From contig CAVCUQ010000042.1 in NCBI GenBank assembly GCA_963605425.1, positions 1 through 10,985 on the forward strand: a stretch of 10,985 nucleotides of DNA, read 5' to 3'. Position 1 is the first letter of the stretch. The number at the start of each line of letters is the position of its first letter. The stretch comes from JAEELC01 sp963605425 (GTDB taxonomy: Bacteria; Bacillota_I; Bacilli_A; Acholeplasmatales; Anaeroplasmataceae). Under the pieces are notes generated by a model. That model saw only the letters and a program-made list of their open reading frames with translations. It was not told the DNA's origin and ran no database searches. Shown here in pieces: positions 1 through 5,910 of this stretch. The position numbers were made by a program, and so were the translations under genes.

Positions 1-198
1 AATAGATTATATTATGTTCAAGTAACAAATGATTTAAATGATGCACATACTAAAGTTAGAGAATATAGACCATTTTTCCTTTTAAATGATCAAGTTCAAA
101 AAATAATTATTGTTAATAAACCAATAAATGAAACTAAAGATGAATATGGATTTATTGTAATGGGTGCTTCTTATTTTATGCTAGAATTTATAAAGTAA
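1..198 (+). CDS. C-terminal end of an ATP-binding protein with a DUF4143-type domain (partial)
   Basis: The window opens inside this gene. Frame 1 reads 65 codons to a TAA at 196-198. The visible part contains LYYVQVTNDLND, then a VREYRPFFLL segment, then QKIIIVNKP and a final hydrophobic strand ending MLEFIK. This order (a Y-[IV]-Q-V strand, an acidic/Arg helix written like 'REyRPl', a K-I-I-I-V strand, a closing hydrophobic segment) is what I know from the C-terminal domain of the large family of archaeal/bacterial AAA+ ATPases with DUF4143, where this part has a PD-(D/E)XK-like fold. The ATPase domain with its Walker motifs would lie left of the window and is not seen. The next gene starts 16 bases after the stop with a good ribosome site, so the two may be co-transcribed. 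The family call rests on a short tail and is moderate. Confidence 0.6.
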   Translation, partial: NRLYYVQVTNDLNDAHTKVREYRPFFLLNDQVQKIIIVNKPINETKDEYGFIVMGASYFMLEFIK

Positions 199-214
199 TA
201 TAGGAGGAGTAGAT

Positions 215-700
215 ATGATTATTAGAAATGCAACTAAAGAAGATATTGAGGCTATTGCAAGTGTTGAAGCGAAGTGCTTTCCTATCAGTGAGGCCGCTAC
301 ACTTGAAGAATTTAAAGAAAGAGTTAAATATTATGGAAATCATTTCTATTTAATGTTTGATGAAGATAAATTAATTGCTTTTGTAGATGGTTTTGTAACA
401 AATGAAGAAGATTTAACTGATGAAATGTATGAGAATGCTTCTATGCATAACGAAAATGGGGCTTGGCAAATGATTTTTGGTGTTAATACTTTGCCTAACT
501 ATCGCAAGCAAGGTCTTGCTGGCAAATTAATTATGCATGTTATTGAAGAAGCTAAAAAAGAAGGAAGAAAAGGATTAGTACTTACTTGTAAAGAAAAGCT
601 TATTCATTACTATGCAAAATTTGGATTTAAAGATGAAGGTGTATCTGACAAATCTACTCATGGAAATGTTTCCTGGCATCAAATGAGATTAGTGTTTTAA
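215..700 (+). CDS. GNAT family N-acetyltransferase, AANAT-like
   Basis: This is a 161-residue cytosolic acetyl-CoA-dependent N-acetyltransferase, complete for a single GNAT domain. The N-terminal strand is MIIRNATKEDIEAI. The CFPISEAAT segment at about residues 21-29 is typical of arylalkylamine N-acetyltransferase-like bacterial proteins. Motif A, the acetyl-CoA pyrophosphate loop, is RKQGLAG at 97-103. The C-terminal HYYAKFGF (131-138) carries a Tyr (Y133) in the place of the usual general acid of the YxxxGF motif. The SWHQM near the end also fits the AANAT-like group. The start at 215 is supported by AGGAGG at 202-207 with 7 bases of spacing. The substrate cannot be read from sequence; polyamines, arylalkylamines or small amines are all possible. 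It lies 16 bases behind the preceding partial gene, so it is probably the last gene of that operon. I see no convincing terminator after it. Confidence 0.9.
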   Translation: MIIRNATKEDIEAIASVEAKCFPISEAATLEEFKERVKYYGNHFYLMFDEDKLIAFVDGFVTNEEDLTDEMYENASMHNENGAWQMIFGVNTLPNYRKQGLAGKLIMHVIEEAKKEGRKGLVLTCKEKLIHYYAKFGFKDEGVSDKSTHGNVSWHQMRLVF

Positions 701-856
701 GATATCAATAATTAATGATAATTTTGTTGGTTAGAAAATCTTAGCACAACAAGTGCAAAACTCGTTTAGCATATAGTAGTAGTTTTAATTTAATCCTTCT
801 TACACGAATTCTATATTTTAGTTTGACTGAAAAAGTAATTATATTAGTAAACTCAC

Positions 857-885
857 TTGTAGTGTGACTATATTTAGTGCATAAT
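857..885 (+). promoter_or_regulatory. Probable sigma-A type promoter of the toxin-antitoxin module
   Basis: A -35-like TTGTAG (857-862) and a -10 CATAAT (880-885, five of six consensus bases) are separated by 17 bases and sit just ahead of the antitoxin ribosome site. The -35 matches only in TTG, so strength may be modest. A better -35 (TTGACT, 823-828) lies upstream but has only a poor -10 (TAGTAA, 845-850) at 16 bases. The -10 lies inside an inverted repeat (863-894), which suits a repressed, autoregulated promoter. Confidence 0.4.
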
Positions 886-894
886 AAAGTCACA
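863..894 (+). promoter_or_regulatory. Imperfect palindrome over the -10 box, candidate operator for the antitoxin
   Basis: TGTGACT (863-869) and AGTCACA (888-894) are perfect 7-base reverse complements. Inside them TATT (871-874) pairs with AATA (883-886) after one mismatch, so 11 of the 12 outer positions are symmetrical about 878/879. The site covers the predicted -10 and ends 16 bases before the antitoxin ATG. Phd/YefM antitoxins typically bind palindromes at this place, alone or with the toxin, to repress their own operon. That role is inferred from position and symmetry. Confidence 0.5.
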
Positions 895-910
895 AAAAGG
901 AGCTGGTTCT

Positions 911-1123
911 ATGAAAATTATACCAATGCGTGACTTAAAAAATACTGTTGATATCGAAAGACTATGCACTGAAGAAAATGGTTTAGTATTTGTAACAAAA
1001 AACAATAATCCTAGATTAGTTGTTATGGATATTGAGTACTATGAAAAAACCATGAGAAAAATATGTGAGGCTAAAACTATTTTAACTGGGTTAGATAATT
1101 TAAAAATAGGTAAAACTCAATGA
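911..1123 (+). CDS. Phd/YefM family antitoxin, prematurely stopped by a frameshift
   Basis: This is a 70-residue product that starts MKIIPMRDLKNTVDIERLC and contains a VFVTKNNNPRLVVMDIEYYE core, the classic Phd/YefM DNA-binding and dimerisation fold. AAGGAG at 897-902, 8 bases upstream, supports the ATG at 911. The protein ends abruptly as GKTQ with a TGA at 1121-1123. If the T at 1121 is removed, the frame continues as DGETVISNIRSKYSI to a TAA at 1167-1169, giving 85 residues. That is a normal length, with a tail of the kind Phd-like antitoxins carry. The lost C-terminal region is the part that usually wraps around and neutralises the toxin, so the 70-residue form may still repress transcription but may not inhibit. 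The cognate toxin gene follows. The change could be a real mutation, a sequencing indel or, less likely, recoding at CAA-TGA. Confidence 0.82.
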   Translation: MKIIPMRDLKNTVDIERLCTEENGLVFVTKNNNPRLVVMDIEYYEKTMRKICEAKTILTGLDNLKIGKTQ

Positions 1124-1169
1124 TGGCGAGACAGTAATATCTAATATAAGGAGTAAGTATAGCATCTAA
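1122..1169 (+). pseudogene. Out-of-frame C-terminal tail of the Phd/YefM antitoxin
   Basis: Starting at GAT 1122, one base out of register with the antitoxin, the sequence reads DGETVISNIRSKYSI and then TAA. The 'DGE..i.niRsKYgI' ending is familiar from Firmicute Phd/YefM antitoxins, so I take this as the coding tail separated by a single inserted base. The AGG AGT codons within it (AAGGAG at 1148-1153) also form the Shine-Dalgarno-like sequence for the toxin gene, as expected in a translationally coupled pair. Confidence 0.65.
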
Positions 1170-1181
1170 GTATGGATAAAG

Positions 1182-1490
1182 ATGACAGAAAAAGCTGAAT
1201 CTGATTTAGATGAGATTGTTTCATATATTAAAGTTAGTCTTGCAAATATAACTGCAGCTTCTAATTTTATAAACAAGTTTCTAGAAACTATAGAAGAAAC
1301 AATAGAATATCCAGAATGTGGACCTATAGTAGTTAATGAATTTTTACAAATTGAAAATGCTAGAAGACAATTATTCGGCACTTATATCATGTATTATCTT
1401 TTATCTCACGAAGAAAAAACAATTTTTATTCTTCGTATTGTGTATGGTAAGCTTAATATTGATGAAATTATTAAAGATTTAGGTGTTTAA
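1182..1490 (+). CDS. RelE/ParE superfamily toxin, probably missing its first residues
   Basis: This is a 102-residue product. The N-terminus is TEKAESDLDEIVSYI, the first helix of RelE/ParE toxins, and the family's SLANITAASNFINKFLE helical pair follows. The C-terminal sheet is RRQLFGTYIMYYLL (R61-L74) and TIFILRIVYGKLN (80-92), with basic residues R61, R62 and R85 and Tyr 88 in the region that carries active residues in ribosome-dependent RelE-type members. ParE-type gyrase poisons share the fold, so the target is undecided. The first beta strand should precede TEKAE. Its likely codons (VWIK, 1170-1181) are present in frame, but they follow directly on the TAA at 1167 and have no start codon. 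The ATG at 1182 has only a weak GGA five bases upstream, while AAGGAG (1148-1153) is 28 bases away. The out-of-frame ATG at 1172 is probably the original start, shifted by a small deletion. Toxicity is therefore doubtful. Confidence 0.78.
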   Translation: MTEKAESDLDEIVSYIKVSLANITAASNFINKFLETIEETIEYPECGPIVVNEFLQIENARRQLFGTYIMYYLLSHEEKTIFILRIVYGKLNIDEIIKDLGV

Positions 1491-1569
1491 TATCATAATA
1501 AGGGTTATCCTTCTTAAATAAGGATTACTATACTTAATTTTTTGTATATAAAAATTTCATTTTAAATTG

Positions 1570-1608
1570 AGGATTGATGCTTGTATCTTATAGGTATCAA
1601 TCTTTTTC
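1570..1608 (+). terminator. Rho-independent terminator of the toxin-antitoxin unit
   Basis: GATTGATGC (1572-1580) pairs with GTATCAATC (1594-1602) in a 9-bp stem with one G-T pair and a 13-base loop. Weaker pairs extend the base of the stem, and a TTTTT run (1603-1607) follows at once. It lies about 80 bases after the toxin stop and about 95 before the next start, so it separates the module from the RNase III-like gene. Confidence 0.6.
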
Positions 1609-1691
1609 CTTAATAATAATTTATTAACAATAACAATTACTTATAATACTATGAATATATGATATTCAATTTTATAATTAGACTTAAAGAT

Positions 1692-1697
1692 GGTGAT
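1692..1697 (+). promoter_or_regulatory. Ribosome binding site that decides the start of the RNase III-like gene
   Basis: GGTGAT matches the downstream half of the ideal GGAGGTGAT and ends 4 bases before the ATG at 1702, which is the right register. The upstream in-frame ATG at 1690 has no Shine-Dalgarno sequence and overlaps this site, so 1702 is preferred. Confidence 0.6.
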
Positions 1698-1701
1698 AAT
1701 A

Positions 1702-2190
1702 ATGTATGAGTATCAAGAGATGATTAATAGAACAATAAATTATTATAAGCAAGGATTAGGAATAGAAGTACCTTATGAATTCATAGATTTAGCAGTTACT
1801 TCTTTAACAATGCCACAATATGCTAAAGAATATAATGATAAATATGGTGTTAAGCTTAATGATCATAGAAGTCTTGCTACTGCTAGGGATGCAGTATGTG
1901 AAGCATATTTAATGATTAATAAATTTAATGAAGATAGTACAAGCGAAAAATTAACTAATAAAAAGAAAATACTTGAAAATAAACATTTTAATGAAATAGG
2001 TAAAGACTTATTAAAATGTGTAGTATTTGCAAGTAATAATGATTTAGAGTCTAATAATGATCATGAAAATAAGAAGGCTTACGCTACTGCATTTGAAGCT
2101 GTAATAGGGTTTATTGCGATAATGAATAAAGATAATTATAAAAAGGAACTAAAAGATTTAAATAGAATCCTTGATAAATACTTAAAATAA
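1702..2190 (+). CDS. RNase III-fold (RNase III / Mini-III-like) domain protein with altered active site
   Basis: The product has 162 residues from the preferred start at 1702 (166 from ATG 1690). In order it shows: LAVTSLTMPQYAKEY (30-44), resembling the 'lThpSya.E' helix of RNase III; LATARDAVCEAYL (58-70), at the place of the 'LEfLGDAVLe' signature; KLTNKKKILENKHFNEIGKDL (83-103), like the 'eLt..rs.lvsn..la.ia' helix pair; and KAYATAFEAVIGFIAI (125-140), like 'A-[DT]-x-FEAliGai' of RNase III and especially Mini-III. D63 and E132 match conserved acidic residues. The expected Glu (here A59) and second Asp (here T129), and the usual Gly before D63 (here R62), are changed. There is no double-stranded RNA-binding domain. 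Mini-III also has Thr at the T129 place, so activity cannot be ruled out. The gene is separated from the large operon by 172 bases and may be an independent unit. A role in defence is inferred only from its position. Confidence 0.6.
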   Translation: MYEYQEMINRTINYYKQGLGIEVPYEFIDLAVTSLTMPQYAKEYNDKYGVKLNDHRSLATARDAVCEAYLMINKFNEDSTSEKLTNKKKILENKHFNEIGKDLLKCVVFASNNDLESNNDHENKKAYATAFEAVIGFIAIMNKDNYKKELKDLNRILDKYLK

Positions 2191-2280
2191 GGAAAAATGT
2201 TATTGATTTGTTTGAATGGGATTACTTAATAGAATAAATAGTATTTAACTGGTATTAAAATCAAATAAAATAATAAAATA

Positions 2281-2350
2281 ATTTGAATTTTAAAGAAATT
2301 TATTCAAAAACATTCACATTTGATGTATAATTATAAAATATAATTCAAAT
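2281..2350 (+). repeat. 9-bp inverted repeat flanking the promoter of the large operon
   Basis: ATTTGAATT (2281-2289) and AATTCAAAT (2342-2350) are perfect reverse complements and bracket the predicted promoter. A third partial copy, ATTCAAA (2302-2308), overlaps the -35. Sites placed this way could bind a dimeric regulator and loop the DNA, but the background is so AT-rich that chance remains a fair explanation. Confidence 0.35.
2303..2331 (+). promoter_or_regulatory. Predicted promoter of the two-gene helicase operon
   Basis: TTCAAA (2303-2308, four of six matches to TTGACA) and a perfect TATAAT (2326-2331) are separated by 17 bases. A start of transcription near 2338 would give a leader of about 25 bases ahead of the ATG at 2363, with GGGGTG (2352-2357) as ribosome site. 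No regulator gene is beside it. Confidence 0.55.
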
Positions 2351-2362
2351 AGGGGTGTAGGT

Positions 2363-5300
2363 ATGATAGAGATAGTTGATTTTAATAATCTATTAAAATA
2401 TAAGGGAAAGGATTTTTCTCCAATATTATTTTTATATAAGAAAGAAGTTTTTAGTGTTTCTACTAAAGGAAATCAAATTGAAAATTCATGGAATTTATTT
2501 TTTAAAATCTTTTTAAATCGTTATTATAATGATTATCAAGATATTATTGAAGAAAATTTTATGGATAAGTATTTGTTTAAGAATGCATCAGATGGTCACC
2601 TTCTTTTTTCTCATTCAGATGAAAAATTAAACAATAGAAGTCAAAAGAAGAATGATGTAGTAAAATTTGATAATAATTCTTATTTTAAAATGTTTAATAA
2701 AAATATGAATAAATTATTAGTAATAAAAAAGATTATAGAGTCTAATAATTCTAAAGGATTTAAATTATATATTGCTTATAATGATGAGATTGATACAGAT
2801 GATTTTTATAAGGAATATAAGAAATTATCAAATAAATACAAGAAATATGATATTAAGAAGGCAATTTTTGTTGCTAGCCACATTAATGGTAAAATATTAA
2901 ATGACTTTGAAAAATTGGTTAAGTATGTAAGAGATGAATTTAAGACAAGAAAATTAATAGGTGATATTAAGATAACTGAACAACAAGAAAAACTCTTAAA
3001 TGATTATATGCAGAAACAACTTAATACATTTGTTTCAAATCCAGATTCTTTTAATCCTGAATATCCAAGGCTATTTGCACTTGGCTTAGTTAGATATGCT
3101 ATGCGTAACTATAATAGAAACCATAAGGGAGAATTTTGGCCTTATTTTGCTAAAGATTATGGAACTAAGATCGTGCCTAATAATCAAAAATATATTCATG
3201 ATGTATTCGAAAATGTACTTAAAAAAGAAAAATTATCTTATTTAGATAATTCTACTAATAAAATAGATAATATAACTATGCATACATTTGTCTCTGATAA
3301 TTCAGCTTCTCAATTATTTGATTACTTGCTTGATTTTTGGAGATTAGATTTATTGAGAAATACAGATAACTTTAATAATAAAGAAGACAACATAGATGCA
3401 TTTTCAGAACTTATTAATGCAATGAGTGAAGGAACTCAAAGCGTTATGAGTCATACATCTCAGTTGTTAAAGTTTCCTAAATTAAAAACTATATTTAAGA
3501 ATAGAATTAAGAGAATAATTAGACTAATTAATTATGCATTTTGGAATGAAACTAATATTAATGAAACAGGAAATAGAATTAATCATTTATTAAATGTTTG
3601 GATAGCAGAACCTAATGGAGCTTTTCAAAAAGAGAAGAAATATATTGCAAAACACACATCTAAAACAAAGGGAGAGATTTTATATCATTCACCAATACTA
3701 AAATTAAATATTCAAGAAAATAAATTGCAAATTATATTACCTGCTCAAAGACTTATAAATTGCGATGATACATATAAGCCAGAATGGATAGTTGAAACGG
3801 GGGAGAGTGTTATGCATTTAGAACCCGAATTTAAGAGGGATAAGATTGGATATTATGTAGATAGATCAAGTGTTGAAATACCTTTAGATTCAATGCTTTA
3901 TAATTTTAAAATCACCCTTCAAAGTAATGAAGAAGTACTTAAAAAATATGAGATTAAGTCATCTAAAATTAGATTCTTTGACTCTAATGGAAAACATATT
4001 GATCACACTGTTTCATTATTACCACAAGGTTTTGTAACATGTTATTCTGATTCTAATGAGTACCCTACAGTTTTAGGAGAAGAAGTTAGTGCCTTAAATC
4101 TTAATGGTTTATATTTAAAGAATTTAAACTTAAGTAAAGGACAAATTATTGTTTTAGATGATAATTCAGGTGTTCAAGTAGGTCAAAAACTTAATGAAGG
4201 TTATACTGAAAGTTATCCAATTTCAGGACTTGCTATAAAAGAAAATGAAAACACTTATGAAGCATATTCTAAATTACCAAAATTATTATTTAAAGCTCTA
4301 TCTAATGAATTAAACGGTATTAGTTTATCTATTAATAGCATAAATTATAAAGTAGTTGATTTAGATATTAAAGAATTTAGGATAGCTAATGAATTAAATA
4401 TATCAGGTTATTTAGTTAATTTAGCAGATATAATTAAAACAGATGGAATATATGAGATTTTCCTGAGTTATCCTAAGTATAAAGTACAATTATTCCATTC
4501 TAGTTTTGTGTATATAAATGGATTTAAATATAATTTTATAAATAGTCCATATATATTTAAAGAAGAAGCTACACTTGATTTACCAAGTAGGTTTAATTTT
4601 AAGAATACGGATAATGGTTCTGGTAATATTACAGTTAAAAGGAGTATAGAAACAAATAATATATCATTTAACTTTGCAGAAAGAGATCCTAATCAAGTTC
4701 AATACTGCAGTAAAGTTAAAGGAGAATATTTTATTTTAGAATATGATTTAAATGGAAAACTTCTTGAATTTAACTTCTATATTCCTTCATTATATTGGAA
4801 ATTTAACTTAAGTGATGAATGGAATGTAAGAAAACCAAAAGATATTGTTTTAAAGGAATTAAAAGATGTTAAGAAAAAATTATATTTAAGCGGACCTTTT
4901 GATTTAAATAAAATATCATTTGTAACTGATGAAAGCGTTGATATAGCTCTAGAAGAAAGTGAGATTAAATGTACTGATTTAAAAAATAAGATATTTGATT
5001 TGTCTAAAGTTTATGATTGGTTCAGTGATAGAGATGAAACATATAAGAATTTATATTTGAAATTTAATGAGAATAAGCAAGTAATTTTTAGCCGTATAGT
5101 TTGCAAGAGTATCTTAAAGAATGCAAATCTTATAGCTGATTTTGATAATAATATTTTACTTGGTGATGTAAATATAGAAGGTAATGAAGCATATACTATT
5201 TCTATTTATCATAATAAAGAAGCTATATGTGAAGATAAACAAATAGTTAATGGCTCTTTTGAAGTGGAATGCCAAAAGGAACTTGAAAGTGGTAATTATG

Positions 5301-5908
5301 AGATTTATGTTTATGAAATTATAGAAAATGAGGCAGATGGTTTTGATGTTGAAACTTCCTCAATTATTTTAAATAAAGAACCTATTGTTAGAAAAGTTAT
5401 TAATATATCTAATCTAGAAAATTCAAGAATAATACTTAATGGCTATCAAGATAAAGAAAATAAATTTTTACCAGTTAAACTTTCTAAAGGTTATTATATT
5501 TCAAATCTTAAGAAAACCAGTTTAGATGAGCTAAAAGAAGATGGCACATTAATTTATGAAGATGATGAGTTATCAAATTTCTATGGTATATGGGATAACG
5601 ATATTGACTACAATAATGAATCATACCTTTGGTATAAAGGGGATTTAATGATTGATAAAAATATCTTTTCTTATAAATTAGATAAAGTACTTGTAATGTT
5701 TACAAATAAACTAGATATAAAATCAGTATATGTCTTTATTCCAGATGATGACTTGGCTTATTCTAGTTTAGTTATAAATACTAAAAAAGAACCTAGTCAA
5801 ATAGTAACAGGATATCAACATAAGAAACTTACTAGTGATCAAAAGAGACAATGTACAATGTTTAATGATAATTATAATTATTTATTAATAGATATTAGGG
5901 GGGATTAA
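2363..5908 (+). CDS. Large protein of unknown function, partner of a DUF1998 helicase (possible DruH-like role)
   Basis: I do not recognise this 1181-residue protein as a named family. No signal peptide or membrane segment is evident, so it is probably cytoplasmic. Residues 1-200 are Lys/Asn-rich with mixed helices and strands (KGFKLYIAYND, KKAIFVASHING). Residues 205-330 are helical, with PRLFALGLVRYAMRNY, then FWPYF at 258-262, a helix, and TMHTFVSDNSASQLFDYLLDFW (H307). From about 430 on the chain is dominated by beta strands. One stretch (about 921-1010) has the strand-turn pattern of an immunoglobulin-like sandwich, with YTISIYHNKEAI, GSFEVEC and SGNYEIYVYEI. I see no nuclease, methylase, kinase or ATPase motif. 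The ATG at 2363 follows GGGGTG at 5 bases. The stop is 2 bases before the helicase ATG, so the two are surely co-expressed. Size, position and lack of known domains recall DruH of Druantia type III; sequence relationship is unproven. Confidence 0.7.
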   Translation: MIEIVDFNNLLKYKGKDFSPILFLYKKEVFSVSTKGNQIENSWNLFFKIFLNRYYNDYQDIIEENFMDKYLFKNASDGHLLFSHSDEKLNNRSQKKNDVVKFDNNSYFKMFNKNMNKLLVIKKIIESNNSKGFKLYIAYNDEIDTDDFYKEYKKLSNKYKKYDIKKAIFVASHINGKILNDFEKLVKYVRDEFKTRKLIGDIKITEQQEKLLNDYMQKQLNTFVSNPDSFNPEYPRLFALGLVRYAMRNYNRNHKGEFWPYFAKDYGTKIVPNNQKYIHDVFENVLKKEKLSYLDNSTNKIDNITMHTFVSDNSASQLFDYLLDFWRLDLLRNTDNFNNKEDNIDAFSELINAMSEGTQSVMSHTSQLLKFPKLKTIFKNRIKRIIRLINYAFWNETNINETGNRINHLLNVWIAEPNGAFQKEKKYIAKHTSKTKGEILYHSPILKLNIQENKLQIILPAQRLINCDDTYKPEWIVETGESVMHLEPEFKRDKIGYYVDRSSVEIPLDSMLYNFKITLQSNEEVLKKYEIKSSKIRFFDSNGKHIDHTVSLLPQGFVTCYSDSNEYPTVLGEEVSALNLNGLYLKNLNLSKGQIIVLDDNSGVQVGQKLNEGYTESYPISGLAIKENENTYEAYSKLPKLLFKALSNELNGISLSINSINYKVVDLDIKEFRIANELNISGYLVNLADIIKTDGIYEIFLSYPKYKVQLFHSSFVYINGFKYNFINSPYIFKEEATLDLPSRFNFKNTDNGSGNITVKRSIETNNISFNFAERDPNQVQYCSKVKGEYFILEYDLNGKLLEFNFYIPSLYWKFNLSDEWNVRKPKDIVLKELKDVKKKLYLSGPFDLNKISFVTDESVDIALEESEIKCTDLKNKIFDLSKVYDWFSDRDETYKNLYLKFNENKQVIFSRIVCKSILKNANLIADFDNNILLGDVNIEGNEAYTISIYHNKEAICEDKQIVNGSFEVECQKELESGNYEIYVYEIIENEADGFDVETSSIILNKEPIVRKVINISNLENSRIILNGYQDKENKFLPVKLSKGYYISNLKKTSLDELKEDGTLIYEDDELSNFYGIWDNDIDYNNESYLWYKGDLMIDKNIFSYKLDKVLVMFTNKLDIKSVYVFIPDDDLAYSSLVINTKKEPSQIVTGYQHKKLTSDQKRQCTMFNDNYNYLLIDIRGD

Positions 5909-5910
5909 TT

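Noticed and set aside
724..756. Possible hairpins after the acetyltransferase gene (TTGTTG with CAACAA; GCAC with GTGC)
   Set aside because: The stems are short, overlap one another and are not followed by a T-run, so no terminator is called.
1115..1126. Programmed +1 frameshift at CAA-TGA in the antitoxin
   Set aside because: The site is not slippery in the way of prfB, and no upstream Shine-Dalgarno-like stimulator is suitably placed; a simple one-base insertion is more likely.
1166..1381. Minus-strand open frame of 71 codons
   Set aside because: It lies antisense to the RelE/ParE toxin gene, has no ribosome site and no protein-like pattern; the + strand frame has clear family motifs.
1504..1528. 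Hairpin just after the toxin stop (GTTATCCTT with AAGGATTAC, one mismatch)
   Set aside because: The T-run follows only about 10 bases after the stem, so it is not a convincing terminator; the hairpin at 1570-1608 is better.
1642..1678. Two TATAAT boxes (1642-1647, 1673-1678) ahead of the RNase III-like gene
   Set aside because: Neither has an acceptable -35 at 16-18 bases; TTAACA at 1624 is only 12 bases from the first. In such AT-rich DNA these boxes arise easily.
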